Assembly (NCBI GenBank): GCA_013359265.1
Contig: JABWCD010000027.1
Span: forward strand, 62,001-126,000
DNA from: Candidatus Hydrogenedentota bacterium
GTDB taxonomy: Bacteria; Hydrogenedentota; Hydrogenedentia; Hydrogenedentales; SLHB01
DNA length: 64,000 bases
Direction: 5' to 3'
Shown here: one piece after another, positions 24,063-33,201 of the stretch
Layout of the letters: the number at the start of each line of letters is the position of its first letter
Numbering within the stretch: the stretch's first letter is position 1
Program-made: the position numbers and the translations under genes
Notes under the pieces: model-generated
Told to the model about the DNA's origin: nothing
The model's input: the letters and a program-made list of their open reading frames with translations, nothing else
Databases searched by the model: none

Positions 24063-27000
24063 TTACCGGATGTACTGGAACTCCGGCGACGTAATCAGCG
24101 CCCACAGCGCGTCGCCCACCGCCGTCGTAGGCCCGCCAAGCGGCGCGCTCAACACGCCGGTTTTGTCCCAATACGCCGTGCCGCCCGCTTGCACAATCGA
24201 TACTTCGCCGATGCCGCGGCGGTCGCGCCCAAGATTCACGAGGTATGCCGGCACTTCGAGCCTCACCCACTTGCCTGCCTCGGGCAACGCGCCCATCCCG
24301 CGGCGCGCGGGACCTTCCGCAATGTCCGTCTTCAAAACGTCGTCACCCCAGTACGCGCGGTGTTCCCACGAATCGCCGGATTTCCACTGCAACATGATCG
24401 CCTTCGGCGGATCGGTCGGATCAATGTACACGTACGCGTACAACACGTCGTCGGGATTGACGACGATTGCCTGCGGCAACGCGCCGAGGCTCTGCTCGAC
24501 GACCGTTGGCGCGGAGGCCTCCGCCGGTTCAGCCGATACTACTTCGGGCGTGGCAGGCGGCGCAGTCTCGGCGACGGATTGCTCTTGCGCAAAGGCGACA
24601 CCGCTTCCACTCTCGTCCGCCGCGAATGTAATCGCGCTCGCGCCGTCGAATGACGCCGTCTGCGTATTCGCAGGGTCAACGGTCTCGGTCTCGCTTATCG
24701 GGGCGTCGGCCCCTTCGGCGGGCGCGGGCGCTTCCTGGACCGGTGCGGGCGGCGCGGACAGTTTCCACGATGCGCCGCCGCTGAAGACGGGCGCATCGGG
24801 CCCGTTCACCGTCGCCCACGTCGCGGTGCTCGCGGTGCCTTCCGGCAACGTTTCGTCCGCCACCACGGATTCGACAATCGCCGGCGATGCGGGATCGACC
24901 GCCGCTCCGGCCACAAATTCGCTGCCCGCCGCGCGTTCCGAATCGTTCGACGCGCGGCCCAACACAGACCAGTAAAGATCGTCAACCACACCGTCGTATG
25001 CGCCCGCTTCGCGGCCACGCTGCGCCGCGGCAAACACAAACTCCCCGTCGTAGATGCGGTCGTGGTACTCGTCGCCGTTCAACAGTTCCAGCGTTTGCAC
25101 GACGGCCGAATCCTCCGCGCGCGCCGTGCTTACCTCGTTGCGCGTTGCGGGCCGCCCGAGCGCGCGCGTCAACGGCGTCGATTCGTCGCTGCGATACACG
25201 CGCGTGCCGTCCTCGAGTTTCTCGCCCAGTGCAACCTTCACGCTGTCGAGCAGTTGTTCCGCGGTCATGCGGCGCAGGCGTGGCGACCGGAAATAGCGCG
25301 GCTCCGCCGGTTTGGCAACGTCGAAATGGTCCTCCAACGCGGCATTGTATTCGAGCTGATACGTGCGGCTCGTCAGAATCAACCGCATCGTATGCTTGAT
25401 GTCATAGCCGTGCGCCATGAAATCGTACGCAAGCCACTCGAGCAATTCCGGGTGGCTGGCCGGCGTGTCTTCGCGGAAGTTGTCGGCGGGCTCGAAAAGG
25501 CCCATGCCAAGGAACCGCTTCCACAACCGGTTCACGATGGTCTTCGCAAAACGCGGATTGCACGGATCGATCAGCAATTGCGCGATACGCGCCGCGCGCT
25601 CATCCTCGGTCGTGGGCACGTCGGTAGGCATTCGCGGCAAATCGAATACGAATCCCGTCGGCACATACTCGTCCGTGTGCGCCTCGCACTTGATCAACTC
25701 CAGATCCTGGTCCGCGAAGTACCCCGCGAAGCTCAGAAACCGCCGCTGCGACCATTCCTTGTTGTCGAAATGGTTATGGCATGCCGCGCACTTCATCTGC
25801 GTGCCCAGAAACACCTGCGCCGTGTCCGCCGCGCTCTTGAGAATGCGCGTGTGGTCCTGACGCAATACAAACCGCGCGGGATGGTCGGGCATGTGTGGAT
25901 CGAGCAGCTCAGCGACCATCACGTCGTACGCCTTGTTCTCCTTAAACGAATTGAAGATCCAGTCGCGGTAGTTCCCGCGCGTACCCACACCGCCCTGGTG
26001 GTTGCCGTTGCTGCACAACGCGTCTTCCCAGAACGGCGTCCAGTGCGCGGCGTACTCGTCGTTCCGCGCCAGCAGCGAGTCGATCAGTTTCGCGCGCTTG
26101 TCCTCGGCCGTGTCCTGCACAAACGCCTTCACCTCATCGGCCGTAGGTATCACGCCAATCACGTCGAGATACACGCGGCGCGCAAACGCCGAGTCATCGC
26201 AGACCGCACCCGTGAATGTTGGATCCACCTGCTGCCACTTCGCCGCGACGAACCTGTCAACGTCGTTATTCACGGGCGCGCCGGTCGCGGGCGGAGCTGG
26301 CGGTTGCGGAACGAGCCCCAGACGATACGCGCGCCGCTTCACCAGCAAGTCCTCTGGTCCGCCGCTGAACAGCAATTCGTCGATCGACGGCGCGCTTGTC
26401 GTTGAGGCCGCCGGGGCCGCGTCCGCGGGCGTAGTCTCAGGCGCTTCATTTGCCGGCGCGGCTGGCTCGGGCGTCGTTTCGGGGACGGGCGCTTCAGCTT
26501 CGGGGGCGCTCGTCGGCACTGACTCTTCCGGCTTTGCTTCCGCTTCGGGCAGCTCCCCGCTTGGTGCAGTCTCTACGGTGGGCGCAGCCGCGGGCGCTGC
26601 GCCGGACGAATCGTCAAAGGCGCCAGCGGCAATCCACTGACGGATCACGTGCAACTGGTCTTCCGTCAGCGGGTCTTCGCCTTTCGGCATCTGGGGCTGC
26701 ATCGCCCCGCGAATGTACTTGACCAGAGACCCTTCGTCCGGTTTGCCCGGTACCACACCAACGCCACCCTTCTTCCCGCCTTCCGCCATCGCAAGTACCG
26801 AAGTGGTATCGAAGTCGCCCCGCATCTTCTCCGGATTATGGCACTCGTCACAATTCTCCTCGAGAATGGGCCGGACATCTTTCGTAAAACTGATCGCCTT
26901 TGCCGCTTCAATGTCGATGGCGCGCGCCGGAGGCACCAAATCGTCCGCGGGAGGATCGAGCGTGGCGGGCGCCCGATCGGTGGGCGCTGGCTCCGCAGTT

Positions 27001-27524
27001 GCCGGTGCGGTTTGCTCGTCTGGTGCGGGTTGTGCCGTGAGTTCGCCCATTGCCGGCGTGCCGACGCCATGCTGATATACGAGCATGCCGCCGAAATGGC
27101 CGAGAATCGCCACCCATACCGCCAGCACGATCGCCGCAAGCATGCCGATGCCGACAAACAATTGCCGAATAACGCGGACCGGAATCGCGCTCAAGGCCAG
27201 CAGCAACGTCACGCCGGCCGCGAACAACCACACCTTTTCGCCCATCTCTTCGTGCTGGCCGACAAGGTCCCATACTTCCTTCGCCACACGGTGATCGTTT
27301 GGAATCCGATCCATCGCGCCGTGGCCGGTTACGAGCGCCGCGTACGAAATCACCGCGGTGATCGCATAGAATCCGACGGTAAACCACCGCAACGCCTCGG
27401 TCTTCTGCTGCGAAATCGCCAGGTAATAAATCAGCGGAACGCCCAGCAGCACGAATACGATCGGCAAATGGACCACCGCCGCGTGCAGCATCGACGAATT
27501 GGAGAATGCTTCGAACAAACTCAT
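24063..27524 (-). CDS. Planctomycete-type cytochrome (PSCyt1) with DUF1549 and DUF1553 domains
   Basis: A 1153-residue membrane-anchored protein. The first 170 residues form four or five transmembrane helices. Residues 205-305 are a PSCyt1 heme domain: ISFTKDVRPILEENCDECH with a second helix VIRQWIAAGA. An Ala/Pro/Glu-rich linker (about 310-370) follows. DUF1549 starts at VDRFVAAKWQQ (about 415), and DUF1553 covers about 560-840, including CAACHNHF, a second possible heme or metal site. The last 300 residues are a low-complexity linker and a beta-rich tail. Such proteins pair with DUF1501 proteins, encoded 27 bases upstream here. The pair is typical of Planctomycetota and relatives; its reaction is unproven. 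Confidence 0.9.
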   Translation of the reverse strand: MSLFEAFSNSSMLHAAVVHLPIVFVLLGVPLIYYLAISQQKTEALRWFTVGFYAITAVISYAALVTGHGAMDRIPNDHRVAKEVWDLVGQHEEMGEKVWLFAAGVTLLLALSAIPVRVIRQLFVGIGMLAAIVLAVWVAILGHFGGMLVYQHGVGTPAMGELTAQPAPDEQTAPATAEPAPTDRAPATLDPPADDLVPPARAIDIEAAKAISFTKDVRPILEENCDECHNPEKMRGDFDTTSVLAMAEGGKKGGVGVVPGKPDEGSLVKYIRGAMQPQMPKGEDPLTEDQLHVIRQWIAAGAFDDSSGAAPAAAPTVETAPSGELPEAEAKPEESVPTSAPEAEAPVPETTPEPAAPANEAPETTPADAAPAASTTSAPSIDELLFSGGPEDLLVKRRAYRLGLVPQPPAPPATGAPVNNDVDRFVAAKWQQVDPTFTGAVCDDSAFARRVYLDVIGVIPTADEVKAFVQDTAEDKRAKLIDSLLARNDEYAAHWTPFWEDALCSNGNHQGGVGTRGNYRDWIFNSFKENKAYDVMVAELLDPHMPDHPARFVLRQDHTRILKSAADTAQVFLGTQMKCAACHNHFDNKEWSQRRFLSFAGYFADQDLELIKCEAHTDEYVPTGFVFDLPRMPTDVPTTEDERAARIAQLLIDPCNPRFAKTIVNRLWKRFLGMGLFEPADNFREDTPASHPELLEWLAYDFMAHGYDIKHTMRLILTSRTYQLEYNAALEDHFDVAKPAEPRYFRSPRLRRMTAEQLLDSVKVALGEKLEDGTRVYRSDESTPLTRALGRPATRNEVSTARAEDSAVVQTLELLNGDEYHDRIYDGEFVFAAAQRGREAGAYDGVVDDLYWSVLGRASNDSERAAGSEFVAGAAVDPASPAIVESVVADETLPEGTASTATWATVNGPDAPVFSGGASWKLSAPPAPVQEAPAPAEGADAPISETETVDPANTQTASFDGASAITFAADESGSGVAFAQEQSVAETAPPATPEVVSAEPAEASAPTVVEQSLGALPQAIVVNPDDVLYAYVYIDPTDPPKAIMLQWKSGDSWEHRAYWGDDVLKTDIAEGPARRGMGALPEAGKWVRLEVPAYLVNLGRDRRGIGEVSIVQAGGTAYWDKTGVLSAPLGGPTTAVGDALWALITSPEFQYIR

Positions 27525-27551
27525 GATCGCTCCTGTACTCCGAACTTCCCG

Positions 27552-29018
27552 TTACGCGATCAGCGTATCGATCGGCTTGCCCTTGCCCAGTTCCGTGACG
27601 TACACGGGCCGCCCTTCCGTCACGTAATACACGTCCGGCGCCACCCCAAGCAGGTGGTAGATCGTCGCGTACGCGTCAATCAGTTTCGTCGCGCCCTCGG
27701 TCGGCAGCATGGGATGAAGATCCGCCGTCTTCCCATGAATGGCGCCGCCCCTGATGCCCCCGCCGAAAAACAGCATGCAGTTGCAACTGCTGAAGTGTCC
27801 ATGGAATCCGTACATCTTCTCGTTTTCGATGACGAGGTTTTCGCCCGTGGATTTTTCCGTGAAGCCCTCGGCTTCCTGCCCGGCGGACGGCTTGTCCGCA
27901 ATCGTGCGCCCGAACTCGGTGCCGATAACGACCAGTGTGCGCTCGAGCAACCCGCGTTCGTCGAGTTCCTTTATCAACCGGCCGATGGGCCTGTCGATGT
28001 ACTGCTTCATCGTCACCATCCGCGATTGCCCGTCCTCGTGCATGTCGAAGCCCTTGAACGGCGCATATTGATATTCGACTTCGACGTAGCGCGCACCCGT
28101 TTCAACCAGTCGCCGTGCGAGCAGGCAGCTCCATCCGAACCGGTGACCCACGTCGTAAGCATTCAGCGTCTCTTCGCTTTCCTCTTGCCGGAAGTTGAAC
28201 GCCTTCTTCACCGGCGAGTCCATCATCGCGCGCGCGTCTTCCATCACCCGCATGTAGTCCTTCACCGCGTTCGCGTCGCGCAATTCCTGCGCAGACATCC
28301 CGGCTACGGACTGCAGATACGCCTGCCGCCGGTCGAGCCGGTCCGGGTGCATTCCCGCGACCGCGTTCAGCGTCTTCAATCCTTCCGCCGGTTCCGGAAT
28401 CATGAACGGGGCATGGCCCACGCCGAGGAAACCGGGGCCCATGTATTCGTTAATGAACAGGTACTCTTCGTTGCTCGTGTTGATGTCGCGTCCGATGTCG
28501 ATGTAGGCGGGCACGTTCTTGTCGCGGCGCCCGAGCGTGCGCGACACCATCGCCCCGAGGCTCGGCGCCTTGAACCCGGCAGGGAAGAGATAGCCGGTCT
28601 TCGCGTAGTACTGCGCCTTCAGATGCACCGCGCCGAACTTCGTCTCGTTCGTCAGCGTGCGCAGAATCGCACCTTTGTGCATCATTGCCGCGACGTTCCC
28701 GAGGCCCTCGCCCAGCATGATGCCATCGGCGGACGTGGAAATGCTCTTGCAGGTACCGCGAATATCGCTTCCCTTCATGCCCGCGGCGTATGGCGTGAAC
28801 TGCTTCGGATCCCACGTGTCGGTCTGGGCGACACCGCCCGGCAGCCAAATATAGATGATGGAATCGGCTTTCGCCGCCGGCATTCCGCTGGCCCGCAGGC
28901 CCTCCTCGCCCTCCTGTGCGCCTGCAAATGGGAGTAGACTCGTCCCGGCGCACGCCGCCACGCCAGCCTTAAGGAATTCACGTCGACGCATAGCTTGCCC
29001 CTCCGTTGAATCCGCCAT
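27552..29018 (-). CDS. DUF1501 protein with Tat signal (sulfatase-like fold)
   Basis: A 488-residue protein starting at ATG 29018, with the Tat signal MRRREFLKAGVAACAGTSLL. It has the DUF1501 pattern: WLPGGVAQTDTWDPK near residue 60, a central GHRFGWSCLLARRLVETGARYVEV-type helix-strand unit, and TEFGRT near residue 365. These proteins are exported and folded like alkaline phosphatase/sulfatase enzymes, but no activity has been assigned. It leads the operon with the PSCyt1 cytochrome. A putative promoter lies about 45 bases upstream of the start. Confidence 0.92.
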   Translation of the reverse strand: MADSTEGQAMRRREFLKAGVAACAGTSLLPFAGAQEGEEGLRASGMPAAKADSIIYIWLPGGVAQTDTWDPKQFTPYAAGMKGSDIRGTCKSISTSADGIMLGEGLGNVAAMMHKGAILRTLTNETKFGAVHLKAQYYAKTGYLFPAGFKAPSLGAMVSRTLGRRDKNVPAYIDIGRDINTSNEEYLFINEYMGPGFLGVGHAPFMIPEPAEGLKTLNAVAGMHPDRLDRRQAYLQSVAGMSAQELRDANAVKDYMRVMEDARAMMDSPVKKAFNFRQEESEETLNAYDVGHRFGWSCLLARRLVETGARYVEVEYQYAPFKGFDMHEDGQSRMVTMKQYIDRPIGRLIKELDERGLLERTLVVIGTEFGRTIADKPSAGQEAEGFTEKSTGENLVIENEKMYGFHGHFSSCNCMLFFGGGIRGGAIHGKTADLHPMLPTEGATKLIDAYATIYHLLGVAPDVYYVTEGRPVYVTELGKGKPIDTLIA

Positions 29019-29063
29019 CGTCCCCCCAATCCAGAAAGCGGAAAACAGCAAAAACCGGCGCTA

Positions 29064-29092
29064 ACTATAGCACAACCTGCCGCTCTGGTGAA
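29064..29092 (-). promoter_or_regulatory. Putative promoter of the DUF1501/PSCyt1 operon
   Basis: On the minus strand TTCACC, 17 bases, TATAGT. The -10 is strong and the -35 matches four of six. It lies between the small membrane-protein gene and the DUF1501 start. Confidence 0.5.
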
Positions 29093-29161
29093 CTCGCGGA
29101 ATGCGCCGCAAGGCTTTGAAAAACGCCGTGATACGACGGGTGCCGGCCCGGGAAGCCCCCG

Positions 29162-29566
29162 TCAGTACTCGTGGTCCGGCTCGGGCACGCTCGGCGGCTT
29201 CGAAAACCAGGCCCGTTGCTCGTATGCAATTCCCGCGAAGGACGACGCAAGAGTCGCCGCGACAACGACCGCAATCGCATAAACCGCGGATCGACTCAAG
29301 GCGATTCGGCGCGACGCGGCCCGAGTCCGAAGGCCAATCGCCGCCGCACCGGAAACGACGGCCGCTGCGAGCAGCGCCGTCCCCGTACGGCCATACCACC
29401 CCATGGCCGGTCCGGATGCCGGTTCGCTCGGCATCCGCCACACTCGCTCCATCGGATAGAACCTCGGCGACGGCGGGTTCCACATAAACACCGCGCAAAA
29501 CACCGCCGCCGCAACAGCGGTCGTCAACAACACAAATGCGGGATTTCCGCTCGATTCAGTCTTCAT
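29162..29566 (-). CDS. Hypothetical membrane protein (three helices)
   Basis: A 134-residue protein (start ATG 29566; ATG 29572 is also possible). Three hydrophobic segments at about residues 10-28, 60-80 and 95-115 are visible. A polar loop with PPSPRFYPMERVWRMP lies between the first two. It follows the 157-residue membrane protein by 37 bases, so the two may form a complex. No family recognised. Confidence 0.55.
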   Translation of the reverse strand: MKTESSGNPAFVLLTTAVAAAVFCAVFMWNPPSPRFYPMERVWRMPSEPASGPAMGWYGRTGTALLAAAVVSGAAAIGLRTRAASRRIALSRSAVYAIAVVVAATLASSFAGIAYEQRAWFSKPPSVPEPDHEY

Positions 29567-29603
29567 CGCCACCGTTCGTCACGTCTTGGGATTCCATTCA
29601 TGC

Positions 29604-30077
29604 TCAAATGGACTTCAACGTCCCCAAATACCAGCCCGCCCACGCGTTATACGCGAGCACTCCGAGCACACACGCCGTAAAAATTATGCAGGCAACGATG
29701 TATGGACGATGTTCGTTGTTTCCAAAATCGATGCTGCGCGCGAGCATCCATACGCCGATCGCGGGAATGAGCGCGATCGACGCGCCCAGCTCCTTGATCT
29801 CGAACAAACCTGTCGCCCACGGAATCGCCGCATCCAGAAAATCATGCCGCACGCGAATCCGAAATGTCGGGTAGACCAGTCCGCCCAATACGAACGCAAC
29901 CGAATAGGATATGGCGAGAATTCTCGCGTGCAATTGCGCCTGCGAAAAATACACGCCATTGAGCGCGCGCCAGAACCGCGTCAGCAAATGCACTGAACTC
30001 GCCAGCGCCACAATCGCCGCCGCCAGATGAAAGAAGAGCAGCACTTTGCTGATTGGTTCGAGTGGAATGGATTCCAT
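29604..30077 (-). CDS. Hypothetical four-helix membrane protein
   Basis: A 157-residue protein; I start at ATG 30077 (MESIPLEPISKVLLFFH) because the upstream extension is Cys/Arg-rich and unlike a protein. Four hydrophobic helices carry several His and Arg residues (FFHLAAAI, SSVHLLTRFW, QLHARILAISY, TFRIRVRHDF), which could be heme or proton-path residues, but there is no classical motif. It is followed by the three-helix protein on the same strand. Function unknown. Confidence 0.6.
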   Translation of the reverse strand: MESIPLEPISKVLLFFHLAAAIVALASSVHLLTRFWRALNGVYFSQAQLHARILAISYSVAFVLGGLVYPTFRIRVRHDFLDAAIPWATGLFEIKELGASIALIPAIGVWMLARSIDFGNNEHRPYIVACIIFTACVLGVLAYNAWAGWYLGTLKSI

Positions 30078-30290
30078 ATGCGGCCCGCTGGGTCTGTCTA
30101 AACAAGAAAGCGAGAGCGTACCATGCTCGTAGTGTCGTGTGCACAGTCTGCCACCGGCAATAACGGCCCGCCAGATTTCGCAACGCGTGCATGTGTCATG
30201 CGAATCATCGAGCACATCCGCGTCGCATTTCCCCCGGCGTGGCCGCGCCTGCTAAAATAGTTTTCCGCAATCAAGGAGAATCCCCGGCGT

Positions 30291-30887
30291 ATGAATGGAA
30301 TCACACGCGCATACCGCAACTTTGTCCATTCGCGAAAATTTGCCAAACTCGGCAAGGGCTGCCGGTTTATCGGGCGCGACCTCACGGTCGAGGGCCACGT
30401 CGAACTCGGCGACTACTGCCGCGTGCGCGACGACGTAAAACTCCGCGCCGGCGAGGGCGCGAAGATCGTGATCGGTAACCGCTGTCTTCTCAGTTGGAAT
30501 GCCATCGTCGAATGCGGCGAATTGATCGAGATTCACGACATGGTCGGACTCGGCGAGTTCTCCCGCGTGCGCGACGGCACGCACCTCATCTACGGCACCG
30601 AAGCGAACTGGCGCTACGTGCCGAACTACTACCGGCCGGTCGTTATCGAAGAAGGCGCGTGGATCGGCAGCGGCGCCTACGTCTCAAAAGGCGTGCATAT
30701 CGGCAAAGGCGCCGTCATCGGCGTTGGCGCGATGGTCACGAAAGACGTCCCGCCCTTCGAGATTTGGGTCGGTTCGCCCGCGCGTTTTCTCCGCCATCGC
30801 ACGCGCGACCTCCCCGAGGAATTGCAGAAGCTCGCGGACGATCTCATCGCCAAACACGGCATCAAAGAAGACCGCCGGGAGTTCTAG
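30291..30887 (+). CDS. Hexapeptide-repeat acyltransferase
   Basis: A 198-residue left-handed beta-helix protein, starting at ATG 30291. Hexapeptide turns run from about residue 25 to 160: IGRDLTVEGHVELGDYC, IVIGNRCLLSWNAIV, VVIEEGAWIGSGAYVSKGVHIGKGAVIGVGAMV. The C-terminal PARFLRHR is typical of WbbJ/LacA-like O-acetyltransferases. It would acetylate a sugar in polysaccharide or lipopolysaccharide assembly. A HAD-family gene follows after two bases on the same strand. Confidence 0.88.
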   Translation: MNGITRAYRNFVHSRKFAKLGKGCRFIGRDLTVEGHVELGDYCRVRDDVKLRAGEGAKIVIGNRCLLSWNAIVECGELIEIHDMVGLGEFSRVRDGTHLIYGTEANWRYVPNYYRPVVIEEGAWIGSGAYVSKGVHIGKGAVIGVGAMVTKDVPPFEIWVGSPARFLRHRTRDLPEELQKLADDLIAKHGIKEDRREF

Positions 30888-30889
30888 CC

Positions 30890-31603
30890 GTGCCGGTTCG
30901 CGCAATCACCTTCGATTTTTGGCGTACACTCTTCAGCGACCAGCGAGACCCCGCCGAGCGTCGGCGAATTCGCATCAATGCAGTCTGCCGCGTGACCGGC
31001 GCCGCCCCCGAAGCCGTGCGCGACGCACTGCTAACCTCTGAGCGGGAGTTCCTCGAACACCACATTCAATACCAGGTGACGCTCGGCCCCATGGATGCCG
31101 TTCGTATTGTCGCGCGAGAGCTCGACGTTTCCATCCCCGGCCACGTTGCGCACGAACTCGCGGGCGTCTTTGGCGCCGCGATTCTCGAATACCCGCCGAG
31201 CCCTATCGCCGGTGGACTCGATGCCGTGCGCGCCGCATCTGCGCGCGTTCCCATTGGCATCATCTCCGACGCAGGAATCAGCCCGGGAAGGTCATTGCGC
31301 ACAATCCTTGATCGCAATGGGTATACGCGGCACTTCCGGCACATGGCGTTCTCCGACGAAGTCGGCGTCGCGAAGCCGCAAGCGCTGATGTTTGAAAGCA
31401 CCGCGAAGGCGCTCGGCGTGGCGGTGTCAGAACTGCTTCACATCGGCGATCTGGAAGGCACGGATGTTCGTGGCGCGAAAGCCGTAGGCGCCAGCGCGGG
31501 CCTCTTTGTCGGCGATCACGACCGCTACCGCAACACCACCACCGCCGACCACATCTTCGAGAATTGGGCACACTTCATAGAATTGTTGCCGTCGCTCTCC
31601 TAG
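30890..31603 (+). CDS. HAD-superfamily hydrolase-like protein
   Basis: A 237-residue HAD protein starting at GTG 30890, directly after the acyltransferase stop. Motif I reads FDFWRTLFS: the nucleophile Asp is present but the second Asp (general acid/base) is replaced by Trp, a variant I recall from some HAD subfamilies. Motif II is in IISDAGI, motif III Lys in GVAKPQ, and the acidic motif IV in HIGDLEGTD. It could be a phosphatase with altered mechanism. Substrate unknown. Confidence 0.82.
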   Translation: MPVRAITFDFWRTLFSDQRDPAERRRIRINAVCRVTGAAPEAVRDALLTSEREFLEHHIQYQVTLGPMDAVRIVARELDVSIPGHVAHELAGVFGAAILEYPPSPIAGGLDAVRAASARVPIGIISDAGISPGRSLRTILDRNGYTRHFRHMAFSDEVGVAKPQALMFESTAKALGVAVSELLHIGDLEGTDVRGAKAVGASAGLFVGDHDRYRNTTTADHIFENWAHFIELLPSLS

Positions 31604-31634
31604 AGAATTTCAAGGTCGACCGCACCGCGTGCTC

Positions 31635-31706
31635 GTGCTCGTGACCCGTCATCGTATTCGCACTCGATACTCGAAAGGATCGAGTACGATGACGGGTCAC
31701 GAGCAC
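31635..31706. repeat. 22-bp perfect inverted repeat between converging genes
   Basis: Bases 31635-31656 are the exact reverse complement of 31685-31706, with a nested CTCGAT/ATCGAG pair in the 28-base loop. It is rich in CTCGTG and ATCGTA units like those at 22139, 34688 and 45567. It lies between the HAD gene and the converging phosphoesterase-like gene, so it could act as a bidirectional terminator, although no T-run is present. Confidence 0.75.
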
Positions 31707-31775
31707 GAAGCAGACGGTGTTCTCAAAATGAATCGCTCCAGATTCGTGGGCCCATTGCTCTCTTTACTCCCATTC

Positions 31776-32399
31776 TCAACACCCAACGCGCACAAGCTCC
31801 CCAATAGCCGGCACTCCATCCGTATCGATCACCGCGAATGCTGCGCGTCCCATCACCGCATCCACTCGTCCCGGATTCACGAACAGCGTCGTATCGATTT
31901 CCCGCACAAACGCTTCGACGTCCGATCCACAAACGATTACGTCGCAATTCGCCGCTTCCCTCTGTCGCCGGAAGACCTCGAGCGAATCGTCCGCGTGCAG
32001 CGCATTGCCCTGGCTTGTCACGCTGCCGTGGCAAAGACATATAGTCTTCCCTTCAAACGAAAGTGTCAGGCGATGCGGCAATGCGCGTAGATACTCGACG
32101 TTCTCGCTCGCCAACGATTCGTGCGCGCAGACGATCGCCTCGAATGCAGCCTCCGTCAAGCGCTTCCGAAGCGAGTCGGCCTTGCGCAGTGCGCGCACAA
32201 CGAACCGATCGAATTCGCCCTGCACGCAGGTGACGCGCCGCTCGCGCAGCCGTTCAATCACGCGGTTTCCATCACTGTCCCCCACCGCAAGGTTTCCCGT
32301 GCACAACACGGTGTGGATACCCCGATCATCGATCTCGGCCAGCGCAGAGTCGAGCGCGGCGACGTTTCCCGCCGCACCCCCAAGTACCGCTACGAGCAT
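31776..32399 (-). CDS. Metallophosphoesterase-fold protein with lost metal ligands
   Basis: A 207-residue protein whose strand order and spacing match YfcE/MJ0936-type calcineurin-like phosphodiesterases. The ligand motifs are changed: the usual SDxHGN reads LGGAAGN, the GD motif reads TGN, and GNHD reads GEFD. Later motifs are partly kept (CHGS) and partly altered (GSDVEAF where GHTH is expected). The fold should survive but metal-dependent hydrolysis should not. It may be a regulator or binding protein. Start ATG 32399. Confidence 0.72.
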   Translation of the reverse strand: MLVAVLGGAAGNVAALDSALAEIDDRGIHTVLCTGNLAVGDSDGNRVIERLRERRVTCVQGEFDRFVVRALRKADSLRKRLTEAAFEAIVCAHESLASENVEYLRALPHRLTLSFEGKTICLCHGSVTSQGNALHADDSLEVFRRQREAANCDVIVCGSDVEAFVREIDTTLFVNPGRVDAVMGRAAFAVIDTDGVPAIGELVRVGC

Positions 32400-32461
32400 C
32401 GAATTGTTCCACGCATCGACTTCTTCCCCACGCGCGGCGCCGCCGCGAAGCGCGATTCTAG

Positions 32462-32574
32462 GCCCTGTTTACAGGGCGATCAAGCAATATGCAACGCGTT
32501 TCGACACAACGATTTGCGCGCAATTCGGCATGCGGTCGAATGCTCCCTGGGCGAATACCCCTGTAAATACAGGG
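32462..32574. promoter_or_regulatory. Pair of CCCTGT/ACAGGG palindromes upstream of the HU gene
   Basis: GCCCTGTTTACAGGGC at 32462-32477 and CCCTGTAAATACAGGG at 32559-32574, both followed by GCGAT or CGAT. A third related pair (AGCCC and GGGCT) surrounds 32599-32616, next to the HU promoter. Two almost identical 16-bp palindromes 97 bases apart look like operators of a dimeric regulator. They lie in the 379-base gene-free stretch 32400-32778. Confidence 0.55.
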
Positions 32575-32615
32575 CGATTCGGAGGTCAATTTCATTTTAG
32601 CCCCGAAAATAGGGC

Positions 32616-32644
32616 TTGACAAAAGCCCCGTTACTTTGTAGATC
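32616..32644 (+). promoter_or_regulatory. Putative sigma70 promoter of the HU gene
   Basis: TTGACA, 17 bases, TAGATC. The transcript would have a leader of about 130 bases before the HU start. Confidence 0.6.
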
Positions 32645-32778
32645 AAGCGTCGGGCCGGGTGGGCTCCCAGCCACCTGTGGCGAATCAACCCGTGGGCGAC
32701 GCCTATCGCGCCGCCGGTTTTCACGAGATGTGAGGATGTGGGGAACTGGGAAAGAATACTCGAAGGAGGTAGATAAGA

Positions 32779-33063
32779 ATGGCAGGCAAAAAAGCAATGA
32801 CCAAGTCGCAGATCGTCGGCGCGCTCGCCGACAAGTCCGGTCTAAGCAAGAAAGACGTGGCCGGTCTGTTGGGCGAACTCACCGCGCTCGCGTACAAGGA
32901 AGCCAAAGTCGGATTCACAATTCCCGGCCTCGGCAAACTTGTCGTCGTAAACCGTAAGGCGCGCATGGGCCGCAACCCGGCCACCGGCGCCACGATCAAA
33001 ATCCCTGCGAAGCGCGTGCTCAAGTTCCGCATCGCCAAGCAGGCCAAAGACTCGATCAAGTAA
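32779..33063 (+). CDS. HU/IHF-family DNA-binding protein
   Basis: A 94-residue nucleoid protein starting at ATG 32779 with a GGAGG ribosome site. Helices TKSQIVGALADKSGLSKKDV and the beta-arm signature GRNPATGATIKIPAKRVLKF are those of HU. The N-terminus has a short basic extension (MAGKKAM); an alternative ATG lies six codons in. It binds and bends DNA non-specifically as a dimer. It is followed by a strong hairpin terminator. Confidence 0.95.
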   Translation: MAGKKAMTKSQIVGALADKSGLSKKDVAGLLGELTALAYKEAKVGFTIPGLGKLVVVNRKARMGRNPATGATIKIPAKRVLKFRIAKQAKDSIK

Positions 33064-33083
33064 CCGTCGCGCATTCGAATCTA

Positions 33084-33119
33084 ATCGGCCGGCCCGATAG
33101 CATCAACGGGCCGGCCGAT
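33084..33119 (+). terminator. Hairpin terminator after the HU gene
   Basis: Arms of 13 bases, ATCGGCCGGCCCG and CGGGCCGGCCGAT, around a ten-base loop, beginning 20 bases after the HU stop. The stem is very stable but only a weak T-stretch follows. Confidence 0.7.
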
Positions 33120-33201
33120 ACGTTTCTCCAACACGAATTGCTTTTTGATTCCTGCCCGCTGTCCTTTGGGTCGCTTCGGCCCCTTTTCGTCCTTTAGCTC
33201 T

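Noticed and set aside
26649-28937. Open frame of 762 codons on the plus strand
   Set aside because: It lies antisense to the DUF1501 and PSCyt1 genes; it is Arg/His-rich and without domains, a typical GC-rich shadow frame.
31635-31706. Mobile-element terminal repeats
   Set aside because: No transposase or target-site duplication is visible; a terminator or foldback element is simpler.
32462-32574. LexA/SOS boxes
   Set aside because: CTGT and ACAG are separated by two or four bases, not the eight of the classical Gram-negative LexA box.
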